Position numbers and translations under genes: made by a program | Shown here: piece by piece, positions 18,055-29,032 of the stretch | Layout of the letters: each line of letters starts with the position of its first letter | How positions within the stretch are numbered: position 1 is the first letter of the stretch | DNA from: Zhengella mangrovi | GTDB lineage: Bacteria > Pseudomonadota > Alphaproteobacteria > Rhizobiales > Rhizobiaceae | Length of the DNA stretch: 64,000 nucleotides | Direction: 5' to 3' | Assembly: GCF_002727065.1 (NCBI RefSeq) | Contig: NZ_PDVP01000005.1 | Location: forward strand, 176,001-240,000 | The notes under the pieces: generated by a model | What the model saw: only the letters and a program-made list of their open reading frames with translations | Told to the model about the DNA's origin: nothing | The model's database searches: none

Positions 18055-19854
18055 ATGCTCGACAAGACACCGACAGCACGCGTTCAGACGTTCCTCGATA
18101 CCTTCGGCAGGGCCCTGGAGGAGCGGCGGATCGACGACGCGGTGGCCATGTTCGCAGATGAATGCTACTGGCGCGACCTCGTCACCTTCACCTGGAACAT
18201 CAAGACCGTTGAAGGCCGCGACGAGGTCCGCGCCATGCTGGAGAGCCAGCTCGACCGCATCGCCCCGACTGCGTGGCGCGTCGCGGACGGCGAGGACGCC
18301 ACCGAGGCGGACGGCGTGACCGAGGCGTGGATCACCTTCGAGACAGGGGTCGCGCGCGGCTATGGTCTCATCCGGCTGAAGAACGGGCAGATCTGGACGC
18401 TGCTGACCACGATGGTCGAGCTGAAGGGCCACGAGGAGAAGTCGGGCTTCACTCGCCCGCTCGGCGCCAAGCATGGCCATGACGTCGGCACGAAAAGCTG
18501 GAAGGAGGAGCGCGAGGAGGAACTCGCCACCCTCGGCATCACGAAACAGCCCTACGTGCTCATCATCGGCGGTGGCCAGGGCGGCATCGCGCTGGGGGCC
18601 CGCCTGCGCCAGCTCGGCGTTCCCGCGCTCATCGTCGAGCGCAACGACCGCCCGGGCGATTCCTGGCGCAAGCGCTACAAGTCGCTGTGCCTGCACGATC
18701 CCGTCTGGTACGACCACCTGCCCTACATCAAGTTCCCGGAGAACTGGCCCGTCTTCGCCCCCAAGGACAAGATCGGCGACTGGCTGGAATTCTACACCCG
18801 CGTCATGGAACTGAACTACTGGTCGGGCACCGAGGCGAAACACGCCGAGTGGGACAGCGCGAAGGGCGAATGGGTCGTGCACGTGCGCCGCGACGGCAAG
18901 GACATCGTCCTGCGTCCCAGCCATCTCGTCTTCGCCACCGGCATGTCGGGCAAGGCCAACATTCCGGACATCGAGGGAGCGGACACCTTCCGCGGCGAAC
19001 AGCATCACTCGTCGCGTCATCCCGGCCCCGATGGCTACGTCGGCAAGAAGGTCGTCGTCATCGGCTCCAACAACTCCGCCCATGACATCTGCGCCGCCCT
19101 CTACGAAGCCGGCGTGGACGTGACCATGGTCCAGCGCTCGACGACGCACATCGTGCGGTCGGATTCGCTGATGACAATCGGTCTCGGTGCGCTCTATTCG
19201 GAAGAAGCGGTCAGGTCCGGCATGACCACGGAAAAGGCGGACCTGATCTTCGCCTCGCTGCCCTACCGGATCATGCACGAGTTCCAGAAGCCGATCTATG
19301 ACGAGATCCGCGACAAGGACAAGGCCTTCTACGAAGCGCTGGAAAAGGCCGGGTTCATGCTCGATTTCGGTCCCGACGACTCCGGCCTGTTCATGAAATA
19401 TCTGCGCCGCGGCTCCGGCTATTACATCGACATCGGCGCGTCCCAGCTGGTCATCGACGGCAAGATCAAGCTGGCGACCGGGCAGATCACGCGCATCACG
19501 CCGGACGGCATCGTCCTGGACGGCGACCGGGAGATCCCGGCCGACGTGATCGTCTATGCGACCGGCTACCGCTCGATGAACGGCTGGGTTGCCGATCTCA
19601 TCGACCAGCCGACGGCCGATCGCGTCGGCAAGGTCTGGGGCCTCGGGTCAGACACGCCCAAGGACCCCGGTCCGTGGGAAGGGGAGCAGCGCAACATGTG
19701 GAAACCCACCAATGTCGATAACCTCTGGCTGCACGGTGGAAACCTGCACCAGTCGCGCCACTACTCGCAGTTCCTGGCACTGCAGTTGAAGGCCCGGATG
19801 GAAGGGATCGAAACGCCGGTCTACGCCTTGCAGCAATCCTGGCACAAGGGCTGA
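18055..19854 (+). CDS. NTF2-like/SnoaL domain fused to FAD- and NADPH-dependent monooxygenase
   Basis: A 599-residue protein. Residues 1 to about 135 look like an NTF2/SnoaL-type domain (FLDTFGRALEERRIDDAV, MFADECYWRDL). The rest is a group B flavin monooxygenase: FAD loop GGGQGG at 172-177, FRGEQHH at 312-318 resembling the FxGxxxH fingerprint, NADPH loop GSNNSA at 337-342, and YATGYRSMNGWV near the end. Such enzymes oxygenate small organic substrates or carry out Baeyer-Villiger reactions; the substrate is unknown. ATG 18055 is preceded by GGGAGTGAG. It lies behind a sigma-54 promoter and its likely activator, which indicates inducible catabolism of some compound. Confidence 0.88.
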   Translation: MLDKTPTARVQTFLDTFGRALEERRIDDAVAMFADECYWRDLVTFTWNIKTVEGRDEVRAMLESQLDRIAPTAWRVADGEDATEADGVTEAWITFETGVARGYGLIRLKNGQIWTLLTTMVELKGHEEKSGFTRPLGAKHGHDVGTKSWKEEREEELATLGITKQPYVLIIGGGQGGIALGARLRQLGVPALIVERNDRPGDSWRKRYKSLCLHDPVWYDHLPYIKFPENWPVFAPKDKIGDWLEFYTRVMELNYWSGTEAKHAEWDSAKGEWVVHVRRDGKDIVLRPSHLVFATGMSGKANIPDIEGADTFRGEQHHSSRHPGPDGYVGKKVVVIGSNNSAHDICAALYEAGVDVTMVQRSTTHIVRSDSLMTIGLGALYSEEAVRSGMTTEKADLIFASLPYRIMHEFQKPIYDEIRDKDKAFYEALEKAGFMLDFGPDDSGLFMKYLRRGSGYYIDIGASQLVIDGKIKLATGQITRITPDGIVLDGDREIPADVIVYATGYRSMNGWVADLIDQPTADRVGKVWGLGSDTPKDPGPWEGEQRNMWKPTNVDNLWLHGGNLHQSRHYSQFLALQLKARMEGIETPVYALQQSWHKG

Positions 19855-19876
19855 ACACGCGCCTTGCAGAAAGAAG

Positions 19877-19899
19877 CCCGCCGGCGCCTTGCCGGCGGG
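19877..19899 (+). terminator. Hairpin terminator of the monooxygenase gene
   Basis: CCCGCCGGC (19877-19885), a five-base loop, and GCCGGCGGG (19891-19899) form a 9-bp G+C stem 22 bp after the stop codon. There is no T-run, so termination may depend on Rho or on the palindromes that follow from 19911. Confidence 0.55.
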
Positions 19900-19910
19900 G
19901 TCTGACCCGA

Positions 19911-20060
19911 GCAATTCCAGCGAAAGTGGCCCCCGGTTTCGCGTCCGGGATTGCGGCTTAAGAAGAGCAATTCCAGCGAAAGTGGCCCCCGGTTTCGCGT
20001 CCGGGATTGCGGCTTAAGAAGAGCAATTCCAGCGAAAGTGGCCCCCGGTTTCGCGTCCGG
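19911..20060. repeat. Palindromic repeat cluster B, three tandem units of 56 bp
   Basis: Copies at 19911-19954, 19967-20010 and 20023-20060, separated by identical 12-bp spacers (GGCTTAAGAAGA). Arms are GCAATTCC/GGGATTGC outside and GCGAAA/TTTCGC inside; the centre reads GTGGCCCCCGG. The third copy is cut short and ends five bases before the complement of the tldD stop codon. The cluster fills the space between two convergent genes. Confidence 0.9.
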
Positions 20061-20065
20061 CCGGC

Positions 20066-21481
20066 TCAGTGCTCCGTGCCGCCCACGGTCATGGCATTCA
20101 TGCGCAGGTGCGGCTGGCCCACGCCCACCGGCACACCCTGGCCGGCCTTGCCGCACATGCCGATGCCGGTGTCGAGCGCGGGGTCGTTGCCGACCATGGT
20201 GATCCGCTTCATGGCTTCCGGCCCGTTGCCGATCAGCATCGCGCACTTGACCGGGTAGGAGACCTTGCCGTTCTCGATCATGTAGGCCTCGGTGCAGCCG
20301 AACACGAACTTTCCGGAGGTGATGTCTACCTGGCCGCCGCCGAAGGATACGGCGTAGAGGCCGCGGTCAACCGAGGCGATGATCTCTTCCGGCGAGGTGT
20401 CGCCGCCTGCCATGAAGGTGTTGGTCATGCGCGGCATCGGCTGGTGCGCATAGCTCTCGCGCCGTCCGTTGCCGGTCGGCTTCATCCCCATGAGCCGCGC
20501 GTTCTGCCGGTCCTGCATGTAGCCGACCAGCACGCCGTCCTCGATCAGCACGTTGCGTCCCGACGGCGTACCCTCGTCGTCGACGGTCAGCGAGCCGCGC
20601 CGCTCGGCGATCGTGCCGTCGTCGATCACGGTCACGCCCTTGGCGGCCACCTGCTGCCCCATCAGGCCGGAAAAGGCCGATGTCTTCTTGCGGTTGAAAT
20701 CGCCTTCGAGCCCGTGGCCGACGGCTTCGTGCAGCATCACGCCCGGCCAGCCGTTGCCCAGCACGACATCGAGCGTGCCGGCCGGGGCAGGGCGCGCCTC
20801 GAGGTTGACCAGCGCCTGGCGCAGCGCCTCGCTGGCCGCCGTCTGCCACGATTCCTCCGTCAGGAAGTCGCCGAATCCCTTGCGCCCGCCCATGCCGTGG
20901 CTGCCGCTTTCCTGCCGGTCGCCGTCGCCGACCACCACCGACACGTTGAGTCGGACCAGCGGGCGGATGTCGCGAACCAGGTGGCCGTCTGCCCGCAGGA
21001 TTTCCACGTGCTGCCAGCTCGCCGCCAGCGATGCGGTCACCTGGCGGACCCGCGGGTCGCGGGCGCGCAGCCAGGCGTCGATGGTCTCCAGCAGGCGGGC
21101 CTTTTCGCCGAAGCCCGGAGCCTCGATCGGGTTCACGTCGCCGTAGAGCTTCACGTTCGTGCCCGCTGGTGCCACGTCGGCCTGGCCGCTATGGCCCGTT
21201 GTCACCGCGCCGACCGCCTGCGCGGCATGGCCGAGCGCCTTGGCGGTCAGTTCCGAGGCATGGGCATAACCGGTCGCCTCGCCGGCCACCGCGCGCAGGC
21301 CGAAGCCCGTTTCCGTGTTGAAATTGCCCGTCTTGAGCCGGCCGTTGTCGAAGACGAGCGATTCGCCTTCGCGGTACTCGAGGTAAAGCTCGCCGTCATC
21401 GGCCCGGGCAAGGCTGTCGCCCACGATCCGCTTGACGGCATTCTCGTCGATGTCGAAACGGCTGATCAGGCTGTCGGTCAT
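20066..21481 (-). CDS. tldD: Metalloprotease TldD
   Basis: A 471-residue member of the TldD/PmbA family, normal length. The zinc motif is in MLHEAVGHGLEGDFNR (HExxxH), and the C-terminal PALDTGIGMCGKAGQG contains the third-ligand cysteine region. With TldE it processes peptides such as microcins and CcdA; the partner gene is not in the window. The ATG at 21481 has AAAGGAC about seven bases upstream. It is convergent with the monooxygenase and lies 66 bp downstream of the ialB-like gene on the same strand. Confidence 0.94.
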   Translation of the reverse strand: MTDSLISRFDIDENAVKRIVGDSLARADDGELYLEYREGESLVFDNGRLKTGNFNTETGFGLRAVAGEATGYAHASELTAKALGHAAQAVGAVTTGHSGQADVAPAGTNVKLYGDVNPIEAPGFGEKARLLETIDAWLRARDPRVRQVTASLAASWQHVEILRADGHLVRDIRPLVRLNVSVVVGDGDRQESGSHGMGGRKGFGDFLTEESWQTAASEALRQALVNLEARPAPAGTLDVVLGNGWPGVMLHEAVGHGLEGDFNRKKTSAFSGLMGQQVAAKGVTVIDDGTIAERRGSLTVDDEGTPSGRNVLIEDGVLVGYMQDRQNARLMGMKPTGNGRRESYAHQPMPRMTNTFMAGGDTSPEEIIASVDRGLYAVSFGGGQVDITSGKFVFGCTEAYMIENGKVSYPVKCAMLIGNGPEAMKRITMVGNDPALDTGIGMCGKAGQGVPVGVGQPHLRMNAMTVGGTEH

Positions 21482-21547
21482 GAGGCGGTCCTTTCCGGTG
21501 GCATGATGCCCATATAGGAAAGGCCGGGGCCGCTGTCACGGCCCGCG

Positions 21548-22060
21548 TCAGGGCAGGGCGGCGAAGCCCTCGGTGAAGCCGGCGAGATCGACCGGGATGC
21601 CGATGCCTTCTTCCGGCGTCTGGAACACGATGAAGGTGGCCGACTGGCCGTTCTTCAGCGTCGTGATCAACGGCTCTTCCAGGATCACTTCCGCATAGCA
21701 GCCGTCCTGGAAACACTTGGCGAAATAGGCCTTGCCGATATCCTTGCCGTCGACGTAGAGCCCGAGCCCGTTGGGCAGCAGCACGCCGAGCGGAACCAGC
21801 ACGCGCATGATCTCCGCCTTCTTGTCGGCGGTCCTGAGCACGATCACGGACAGGCCGAGATCCGGCCGGTCTTCCGCCACGACGTTCTGGATCAGCGCGC
21901 ATTGCTCCGTCGCCGCGCCGGGCGGCGTGTCGCAGATCATCTTCCAGGCCCCATGGGTGGAGCGGACGATGCCTGTCTGCTGGGCCGCGGCAGGCGTGCC
22001 GGCGAGGACCAGGGCGAACAGGGCAATCAGGGCTGCCATCTTACGGTGCAATGGGATCAA
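21548..22060 (-). CDS. Invasion-associated locus B (IalB) family periplasmic protein
   Basis: About 170 residues with a signal peptide ending AAAQ and a mature domain typical of IalB-like proteins: HGAWKMICDTPPG, CALIQNVVAED, and the paired cysteines in AKCFQDGCYAEV. In Bartonella IalB affects red-cell entry, but the family is widespread in free-living Hyphomicrobiales with unknown function. The start is uncertain. TTG 22060 has GCGGAG upstream and gives a basic N-region (IPLHRK); ATG 22039 would leave the signal peptide without positive charge. Confidence 0.82.
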   Translation of the reverse strand: MIPLHRKMAALIALFALVLAGTPAAAQQTGIVRSTHGAWKMICDTPPGAATEQCALIQNVVAEDRPDLGLSVIVLRTADKKAEIMRVLVPLGVLLPNGLGLYVDGKDIGKAYFAKCFQDGCYAEVILEEPLITTLKNGQSATFIVFQTPEEGIGIPVDLAGFTEGFAALP

Positions 22061-22204
22061 GACTGGGGCTCCGCTGCGAATCACGTACAACTACAATGCG
22101 TCGGAGCGGGGCAATTGCAAACCCGTCGTCTTTGCCTTCCCCGGTCGCGCCGGCGCAATAGGCCGGGAGATTGGGCCGGAAATACGGCCACGCCGCCGGG
22201 CCAT

Positions 22205-22218
22205 TGGACATAGGTCAA
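22205..22218. promoter_or_regulatory. Degenerate FNR/FixK-like box
   Basis: TGGAC-ATAG-GTCAA has the 5-4-5 layout of an FNR/FixK site (TTGAT-N4-ATCAA) with two mismatches in the left half and one in the right. It lies 222 bp before the ctaC start. Confidence 0.3.
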
Positions 22219-22229
22219 ATGACATTCTT

Positions 22230-22244
22230 GTGCGACATTTCGCA
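22230..22244. promoter_or_regulatory. RegR/ActR-like inverted repeat
   Basis: TGCGA-CATT-TCGCA (22231-22244) is a perfect 5-bp inverted repeat. Its core GCGACATTTCG fits the first eleven positions of the RegR box described for Bradyrhizobium (GNGRCRTTNNG). It lies in the ctaC promoter region; direct binding is inferred. Confidence 0.35.
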
Positions 22245-22350
22245 AACCGGAATGAAAACAGCACCTTGGCGAAGGGTGCGACAAAATGCGCATGTGGAAC
22301 GAATGGCTGCGACCGGCACCATTTCCTTGCGCCTGACCGGGGAATATGGT

Positions 22351-22364
22351 TTGACCTAAATCAA
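22351..22364. promoter_or_regulatory. FNR/FixK/FnrL-type box upstream of ctaC
   Basis: TTGAC-CTAA-ATCAA differs from the consensus TTGAT-N4-ATCAA at one position. It lies 77 bp before the ctaC ATG, so it may overlap the promoter and act in repression, or activate from upstream, depending on the start site. Confidence 0.6.
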
Positions 22365-22440
22365 ACCGGCCGGCATATGCCTGGGCCGCGATCCTGCATG
22401 GAAGAACGGCCTTTCGGGCCGATGGGGAGACAAGAACGGT

Positions 22441-25003
<2,563 letters not shown>

Positions 25004-25030
25004 CGGCAACCGCTTCGCGATAACGATCCT

Positions 25031-25064
25031 GGACCTGCCGCCGGTGCAATCCGGCGGCAGGTCC
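25031..25064 (+). terminator. Perfect 14-bp hairpin between ctaD and ctaB
   Basis: GGACCTGCCGCCGG (25031-25044), loop TGCAAT, CCGGCGGCAGGTCC (25051-25064). It begins 27 bp after the ctaD stop and is not followed by a T-run. The likely roles are partial termination or 3'-end protection of the ctaCD message, which would give more subunits I and II than assembly factors. Confidence 0.6.
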
Positions 25065-25123
25065 GAACCAACAAGAGACAACGGCCAGAAGGCCGGAAGA
25101 AAACAAGGGCAGGCTTACCAGGC

Positions 25124-26074
25124 ATGGCGCTTATCGAGGAAACAGCAGGCGAGGACGGCTTCCGCATGTCGGAGGCAACGGCGGGCGACTATGTCGAACT
25201 GCTCAAGCCGCGGGTCATGTCGCTGGTCGTCTTCACCGCGATCGTCGGCCTTGTCGCCGCGCCCGGCTCGGTCAACCCGTTCCTGGCCCTGGTCGCGGTA
25301 CTCTGCATCGCCGTCGGCGCCGGCGCGTCGGGCGCGCTGAACATGTGGTACGACGCCGACATCGATGCCGTCATGAGCCGCACCGCGCGCCGCCCGGTCC
25401 CCTCCGGCCGCATCAGCCCGTCCGAGGCGCTGAGCTTCGGCCTCGTCCTCTCGGTCCTCTCCGTGATGACGCTCGGCGTGCTGGTCAACTGGCTGTCGGC
25501 GGCAATCCTCGCCTTCACCATATTCTTCTACGCCGTCGTTTACACGATGTGGCTCAAGCGCTCGACTCCGCAAAATATCGTGATTGGCGGTGCCGCAGGA
25601 GCCTTCCCGCCGATGCTCGGCTGGGCTGCCGCCACGGGCGAGGTCAGCCTCCACAGCGCCGTCCTGTTCGCGATCATCTTCCTGTGGACTCCGCCGCATT
25701 TCTGGGCCCTGGCGCTGTTCAAGTGCAAGGACTACGGGGCGGCCGGCATCCCGATGCTGCCCAATGTCTGCGGCGAGAAGACCACCCGCAACCAGATCTT
25801 CCTCTACAGCCTCGTGCTGGCGCCGGTTGGCGTCGCGCCCTGGGTCCTCGGCTTTGCCAGCATTTTCTACGGCGTTTTCGCGGCCGTCATCGGCGCCATT
25901 TTTGTATGGTACGCTTGGGGTGTTTTCCGCATGCGCGACGGCGACGAGCGGATGATCCCGGCAAAGAAGCTGTTCGGGTTTTCCATTCTCTACCTGTTCT
26001 CGATCTTCGCCGCCCTTCTGGTCGACGTGGTCGCGCCGGATATCGTCTCGGCCCTGACCGGAGCGGTCGCATGA
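25124..26074 (+). CDS. ctaB: Protoheme IX farnesyltransferase (heme O synthase)
   Basis: A 316-residue UbiA-family prenyltransferase with about nine transmembrane helices. The prenyl diphosphate-binding region [19 protein letters not shown] and the second aspartate-type loop YDADxD are those of CtaB/CyoE. It farnesylates heme B to heme O, the precursor of heme A in the aa3 oxidase. ATG 25124 is used; a second ATG at 25166 is possible. The stop overlaps the following small gene by four bases (ATGA). Confidence 0.95.
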   Translation: MALIEETAGEDGFRMSEATAGDYVELLKPRVMSLVVFTAIVGLVAAPGSVNPFLALVAVLCIAVGAGASGALNMWYDADIDAVMSRTARRPVPSGRISPSEALSFGLVLSVLSVMTLGVLVNWLSAAILAFTIFFYAVVYTMWLKRSTPQNIVIGGAAGAFPPMLGWAAATGEVSLHSAVLFAIIFLWTPPHFWALALFKCKDYGAAGIPMLPNVCGEKTTRNQIFLYSLVLAPVGVAPWVLGFASIFYGVFAAVIGAIFVWYAWGVFRMRDGDERMIPAKKLFGFSILYLFSIFAALLVDVVAPDIVSALTGAVA

Positions 26075-26223
26075 ACGACGAACGCATCGAACTGACCGAG
26101 AAGCAGAAGAAGGCGCGCCGCAGCCGGTCCATCGCGATCGGACTGGCGCTTGGTGCCCTCGTCGTTGTCTTCTATGTCGTCACCTTCATCAAGGGGGCGG
26201 CGGTCATGAACCGGCCGATGTGA
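26071..26223 (+). CDS. CoxF-like small single-pass membrane protein
   Basis: A 50-residue protein starting in an ATGA overlap with ctaB. A charged N-terminus ([14 protein letters not shown]) is followed by one transmembrane helix at about residues 22-42. Genes of this size between ctaB and ctaG are found in many alphaproteobacteria and have been called CoxF; the molecular role is unknown, but position argues for oxidase assembly or stability. Nine bases separate its stop from the ctaG start. Confidence 0.78.
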   Translation: MNDERIELTEKQKKARRSRSIAIGLALGALVVVFYVVTFIKGAAVMNRPM

Positions 26224-26231
26224 GGAAGGAC

Positions 26232-26837
26232 ATGGACGACAGGAAAGCGGCAAACAACAGGGCGAACATCCGGGTGGCGGCCTTCGGCGCGACGATCGCG
26301 CTGTCAATGGTCGGCGCTGCCTATGCCGCCGTGCCGCTCTACCAGTTGTTCTGCCAGGTCACGGGTTACGGCGGCACGACCCAGCGCACCGACACCTATT
26401 CCGACCGCGTACTCGACCGCAAGATCACCGTGCGGTTCGATTCCAACACCGTTGGCGTACCGTGGGAATTCCGGCCGAAGCAGCGTTCGGTCTCCATGAA
26501 GATCGGCGAGACGACGCAGATCAGCTATTTCGCGCACAATCGCTCCAAGCGCACCAGCACGGCTTCGGCCACGTTCAACGTATCGCCGTCGCTCGCCGGC
26601 GCGTACTTCAACAAGGTGGAATGCTTCTGCTTCACCGAAACGACGCTCAAGCCAGGTGAATCGCTCGATATGCCCGTGGTCTTCTACATCGACCCGGATA
26701 TCATCGATCAGCCGGAGCTCAAGGACATCCGGACCATCACCTTGTCCTATACCTTCTTCCCGGTCGACGCCGAGGGGTCACCGGTGGCATCAGCCCCGGT
26801 GGACAGCACGACCAAGACCAACAGCACTCAAGAATAA
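26232..26837 (+). CDS. ctaG: Cytochrome c oxidase copper chaperone CtaG/Cox11
   Basis: A 201-residue membrane-anchored copper chaperone. One N-terminal transmembrane helix (about residues 15-37) is followed by a periplasmic immunoglobulin-like domain with the copper-binding pair in VECFCFTE. A third conserved Cys is in [14 protein letters not shown]. It delivers copper to the CuB site of subunit I. ATG 26232 follows GAGGAAGGA at good spacing; a GTG at 26220 would overlap the previous gene. It precedes ctaE by 18 bp. Confidence 0.96.
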   Translation: MDDRKAANNRANIRVAAFGATIALSMVGAAYAAVPLYQLFCQVTGYGGTTQRTDTYSDRVLDRKITVRFDSNTVGVPWEFRPKQRSVSMKIGETTQISYFAHNRSKRTSTASATFNVSPSLAGAYFNKVECFCFTETTLKPGESLDMPVVFYIDPDIIDQPELKDIRTITLSYTFFPVDAEGSPVASAPVDSTTKTNSTQE

Positions 26838-26855
26838 GCAACCGCGGGGATCGAC

Positions 26856-27740
26856 ATGGCGGACCAACACGCAAAGCACCACGACTATCACATCATCGAC
26901 CCGAGCCCCTGGCCGGCGCTGGCCTCGCTGGGTGCCTTCCTCACCGCCATCGGCGCCATCGCCTGGATGCGCGCGATGAACAATTCGGAGTTCTCGCTCT
27001 TCGGATTGACCCTGACCAACCTGAACTGGGGCCTGTTCGCTGTCGGCATGGCGATCATCCTCTACGTCATGTACGCTTGGTGGTCGGATACGATCAAGGA
27101 AGCGCATGAGGGTCACCACACCCGCGTGGTGTCGCTCCACCTGCGCTACGGCATGATCATGTTCATCGCCTCCGAGGTGATGTTCTTCGTTGCGTGGTTC
27201 TGGGCATTCTTCGACGCCAGCCTCTATCCCAACGAGGTCCACCAGGTGCTGCGCGCCGAGTTCACCGGTGGTCAGTGGCCGCCCAAGGGCATCGAGGTGC
27301 TGGATCCGCTGCATCTGCCGCTCTACAACACCATCATCCTTCTCCTGTCGGGCACCACGGTCACCTGGGCGCACCATGCGCTCCTGCACAATGACCGGAA
27401 AGGCCTCGTCTGGGGCCTGACGATGACGGTTGCGCTCGGCGTCCTGTTCTCCTTCGTGCAGGGCTACGAATATGCCCACGCACCCTTCGCCTTCAAGGAC
27501 TCCATCTACGGCGCCACCTTCTTCATGGCGACCGGCTTCCATGGCTTCCACGTTCTCGTCGGCACCATCTTCCTGCTCGTCTGCCTGATCCGGGCACTGC
27601 GCGGCGACTTCACGCCCAAGCAGCATTTCGGTTTCGAGGCGGCTGCATGGTACTGGCACTTCGTTGACGTCGTCTGGCTCTTCCTCTTCTTCTGCATCTA
27701 CGTTTGGGGTGGCTGGGGCGCGCCGATTTCGCACGGTTGA
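26856..27740 (+). CDS. ctaE: Cytochrome c oxidase subunit III
   Basis: A 294-residue subunit with seven transmembrane helices, starting MADQHAKHHDYHIIDPSPWP. The conserved SEVMFFVAWFWAFF helix and the C-terminal WYWHFVDVVWLFLF are the family signatures. It stabilises the proton-uptake path of subunit I. GCGGGG and a short spacer precede the ATG. It is the last structural gene of the oxidase; two hairpins separate it from DUF983. Confidence 0.97.
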   Translation: MADQHAKHHDYHIIDPSPWPALASLGAFLTAIGAIAWMRAMNNSEFSLFGLTLTNLNWGLFAVGMAIILYVMYAWWSDTIKEAHEGHHTRVVSLHLRYGMIMFIASEVMFFVAWFWAFFDASLYPNEVHQVLRAEFTGGQWPPKGIEVLDPLHLPLYNTIILLLSGTTVTWAHHALLHNDRKGLVWGLTMTVALGVLFSFVQGYEYAHAPFAFKDSIYGATFFMATGFHGFHVLVGTIFLLVCLIRALRGDFTPKQHFGFEAAAWYWHFVDVVWLFLFFCIYVWGGWGAPISHG

Positions 27741-27754
27741 TGCTGCGGCGGCGC

Positions 27755-27777
27755 AAGGCCGTCCCGCACGGCCTTTT
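27755..27777 (+). terminator. Intrinsic terminator after ctaE, first of two
   Basis: AAGGCCGT (27755-27762), loop CCCGC, ACGGCCTT (27768-27775), then TTCG. It begins 15 bp after the ctaE stop. Confidence 0.65.
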
Positions 27778-27791
27778 CGTCGCATGGAAAT

Positions 27792-27831
27792 GACAGGGGC
27801 GGCCATGGCACACATGGCCGCCCCTGTCTTT
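27792..27831 (+). terminator. Intrinsic terminator after ctaE, second of two
   Basis: A perfect 16-bp stem, GACAGGGGCGGCCATG (27792-27807) with CATGGCCGCCCCTGTC (27813-27828), five-base loop, followed by TTTG. It ends about 20 bp before the DUF983 start. Together with the first hairpin it should reduce read-through from the oxidase genes into the downstream genes. Confidence 0.75.
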
Positions 27832-27849
27832 GAAACGGAAGGATCCGCA

Positions 27850-28236
27850 ATGAATGAAGATCAGGCCCACTATCCGCCCGTCGACCCGGTCCAGGCTGGC
27901 ATCAAGGGGCGCTGCCCCCGTTGTGGCGAAGGCAAGCTTTTCTCGGGCTATCTCAACGTGAAGGACCGCTGCGGGGTCTGCGGTCTGGATTATTCCTTTG
28001 CCGATGCCGGTGATGGACCGGCCATTTTCGTCATGCTGATCGTCGGCTTCATCGTCGTCGGCCTGGCGCTCTGGATGGAGGTCAATTACGCACCGCCCAT
28101 CTGGGTCCACATGATCCTCTGGATCCCGCTGACGCTGGTCCTTTGCCTCACGGCGCTCAGGGTCATCAAGGGCGTCCTTATTACCCTGCAATATGCCAAC
28201 AAGGCGGCTGAGGGGCGGATCGAGGGGCGTGAATGA
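27850..28236 (+). CDS. DUF983 membrane protein with zinc ribbon
   Basis: A 128-residue protein. The N-terminal half has two CxxC pairs (CPRCGEG and CGVCGLDYS) forming a zinc ribbon, and the C-terminal half has two transmembrane helices at about residues 55-77 and 84-105. It is almost always found with aa3 oxidase genes; a role in oxidase assembly is likely but unproven. GGAAGGA lies seven bases before ATG 27850. It overlaps the SURF1 start by four bases. Confidence 0.88.
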   Translation: MNEDQAHYPPVDPVQAGIKGRCPRCGEGKLFSGYLNVKDRCGVCGLDYSFADAGDGPAIFVMLIVGFIVVGLALWMEVNYAPPIWVHMILWIPLTLVLCLTALRVIKGVLITLQYANKAAEGRIEGRE

Positions 28237-28979
28237 CCGGGACGTTGCCCGAGACCGGCGGACCGCGCAGTGCGCGCAGCTTCTGGCTGCTGACCGCGCT
28301 GACGCTGGTGGCGCTGGCCATCCTCGTCTCGCTCGGCAACTGGCAGGTCCGCCGTCTTGCCTGGAAGGAAGCCCTGATTGCCTCCATCGCGGAGCGCATG
28401 GCTTCGCCGCCCGTTCCGCTCGCCGAGGTGGAAAAACGCTACGCTGAGACCGGGGATGTGGACTATCTCCCGGCCCTGGCGACCGGCACCTTCGAGCATG
28501 ATCGCGAGCAGCACTTCTTTGCAACACATGAAGGCGCGGCCGGCTATTACGTCTACACGCCGCTACGCCTGTCCGACGGCCGTGCGCTGTTCGTCAACCG
28601 GGGCTTCGTCCCCTTCGACCGCAAGGATCCAGGGACACGGCGGGAGGGCCAGGTCGCCGGGACGGTCGCCGTGTCCGGCCTGGCACGCAATCCGCTCGCG
28701 GCCAAGCCGTTCAGCGTCTATGACAACGAACCGGGCGAGAACATCTACTACTGGAAGGATCTCGCGGGCATGACGGTCCATGCGGGGATGGACCCTGAAA
28801 AGGTCCTGCCATTCTTCCTCGATGCCGACGACGCGCCCAACCCGGGCGGCCTGCCGGTTGGCGGTGTCACCATCGTCAACCTGCCCAACAGCCACCTGCA
28901 ATATGCCATCACCTGGTATGGCCTGGCCGTGGCGCTGGCCGGCGTCTGGATCGCCTTCGTTCTGCGCCGCCGCCCTTGA
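28233..28979 (+). CDS. SURF1-family oxidase assembly protein
   Basis: A 248-residue protein with a transmembrane helix near each end (about residues 14-35 and 220-242) and a periplasmic domain between. The stretches [35 protein letters not shown] and [12 protein letters not shown] are SURF1 signatures. It helps insert or retain heme a in subunit I. The start is in an ATGA overlap with DUF983. Confidence 0.92.
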   Translation: MTGTLPETGGPRSARSFWLLTALTLVALAILVSLGNWQVRRLAWKEALIASIAERMASPPVPLAEVEKRYAETGDVDYLPALATGTFEHDREQHFFATHEGAAGYYVYTPLRLSDGRALFVNRGFVPFDRKDPGTRREGQVAGTVAVSGLARNPLAAKPFSVYDNEPGENIYYWKDLAGMTVHAGMDPEKVLPFFLDADDAPNPGGLPVGGVTIVNLPNSHLQYAITWYGLAVALAGVWIAFVLRRRP

Positions 28980-29032
28980 CAGCCGCGCCATGGACGGCCA
29001 CTTGGAACCCCATGCCCGCAACCGGTGACCCC

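Larger units (their letters stand above)
22061..22440 (+). promoter_or_regulatory. Intergenic promoter region of the cytochrome aa3 oxidase operon
   Basis: This 380-bp stretch between the divergent ialB-like gene and ctaC contains no convincing coding sequence. It holds several inverted repeats with the geometry of redox-regulator sites, listed separately (22205-22218, 22230-22244, 22351-22364). Another GCGACA-type motif lies around 22277-22290. Confidence 0.6.

Noticed and set aside
19911..20060. Regular spaced repeats considered as a CRISPR array
   Set aside because: Only three units, spacers are identical and 12 bp long, the repeat is a 44-bp palindrome, and no cas gene is present.
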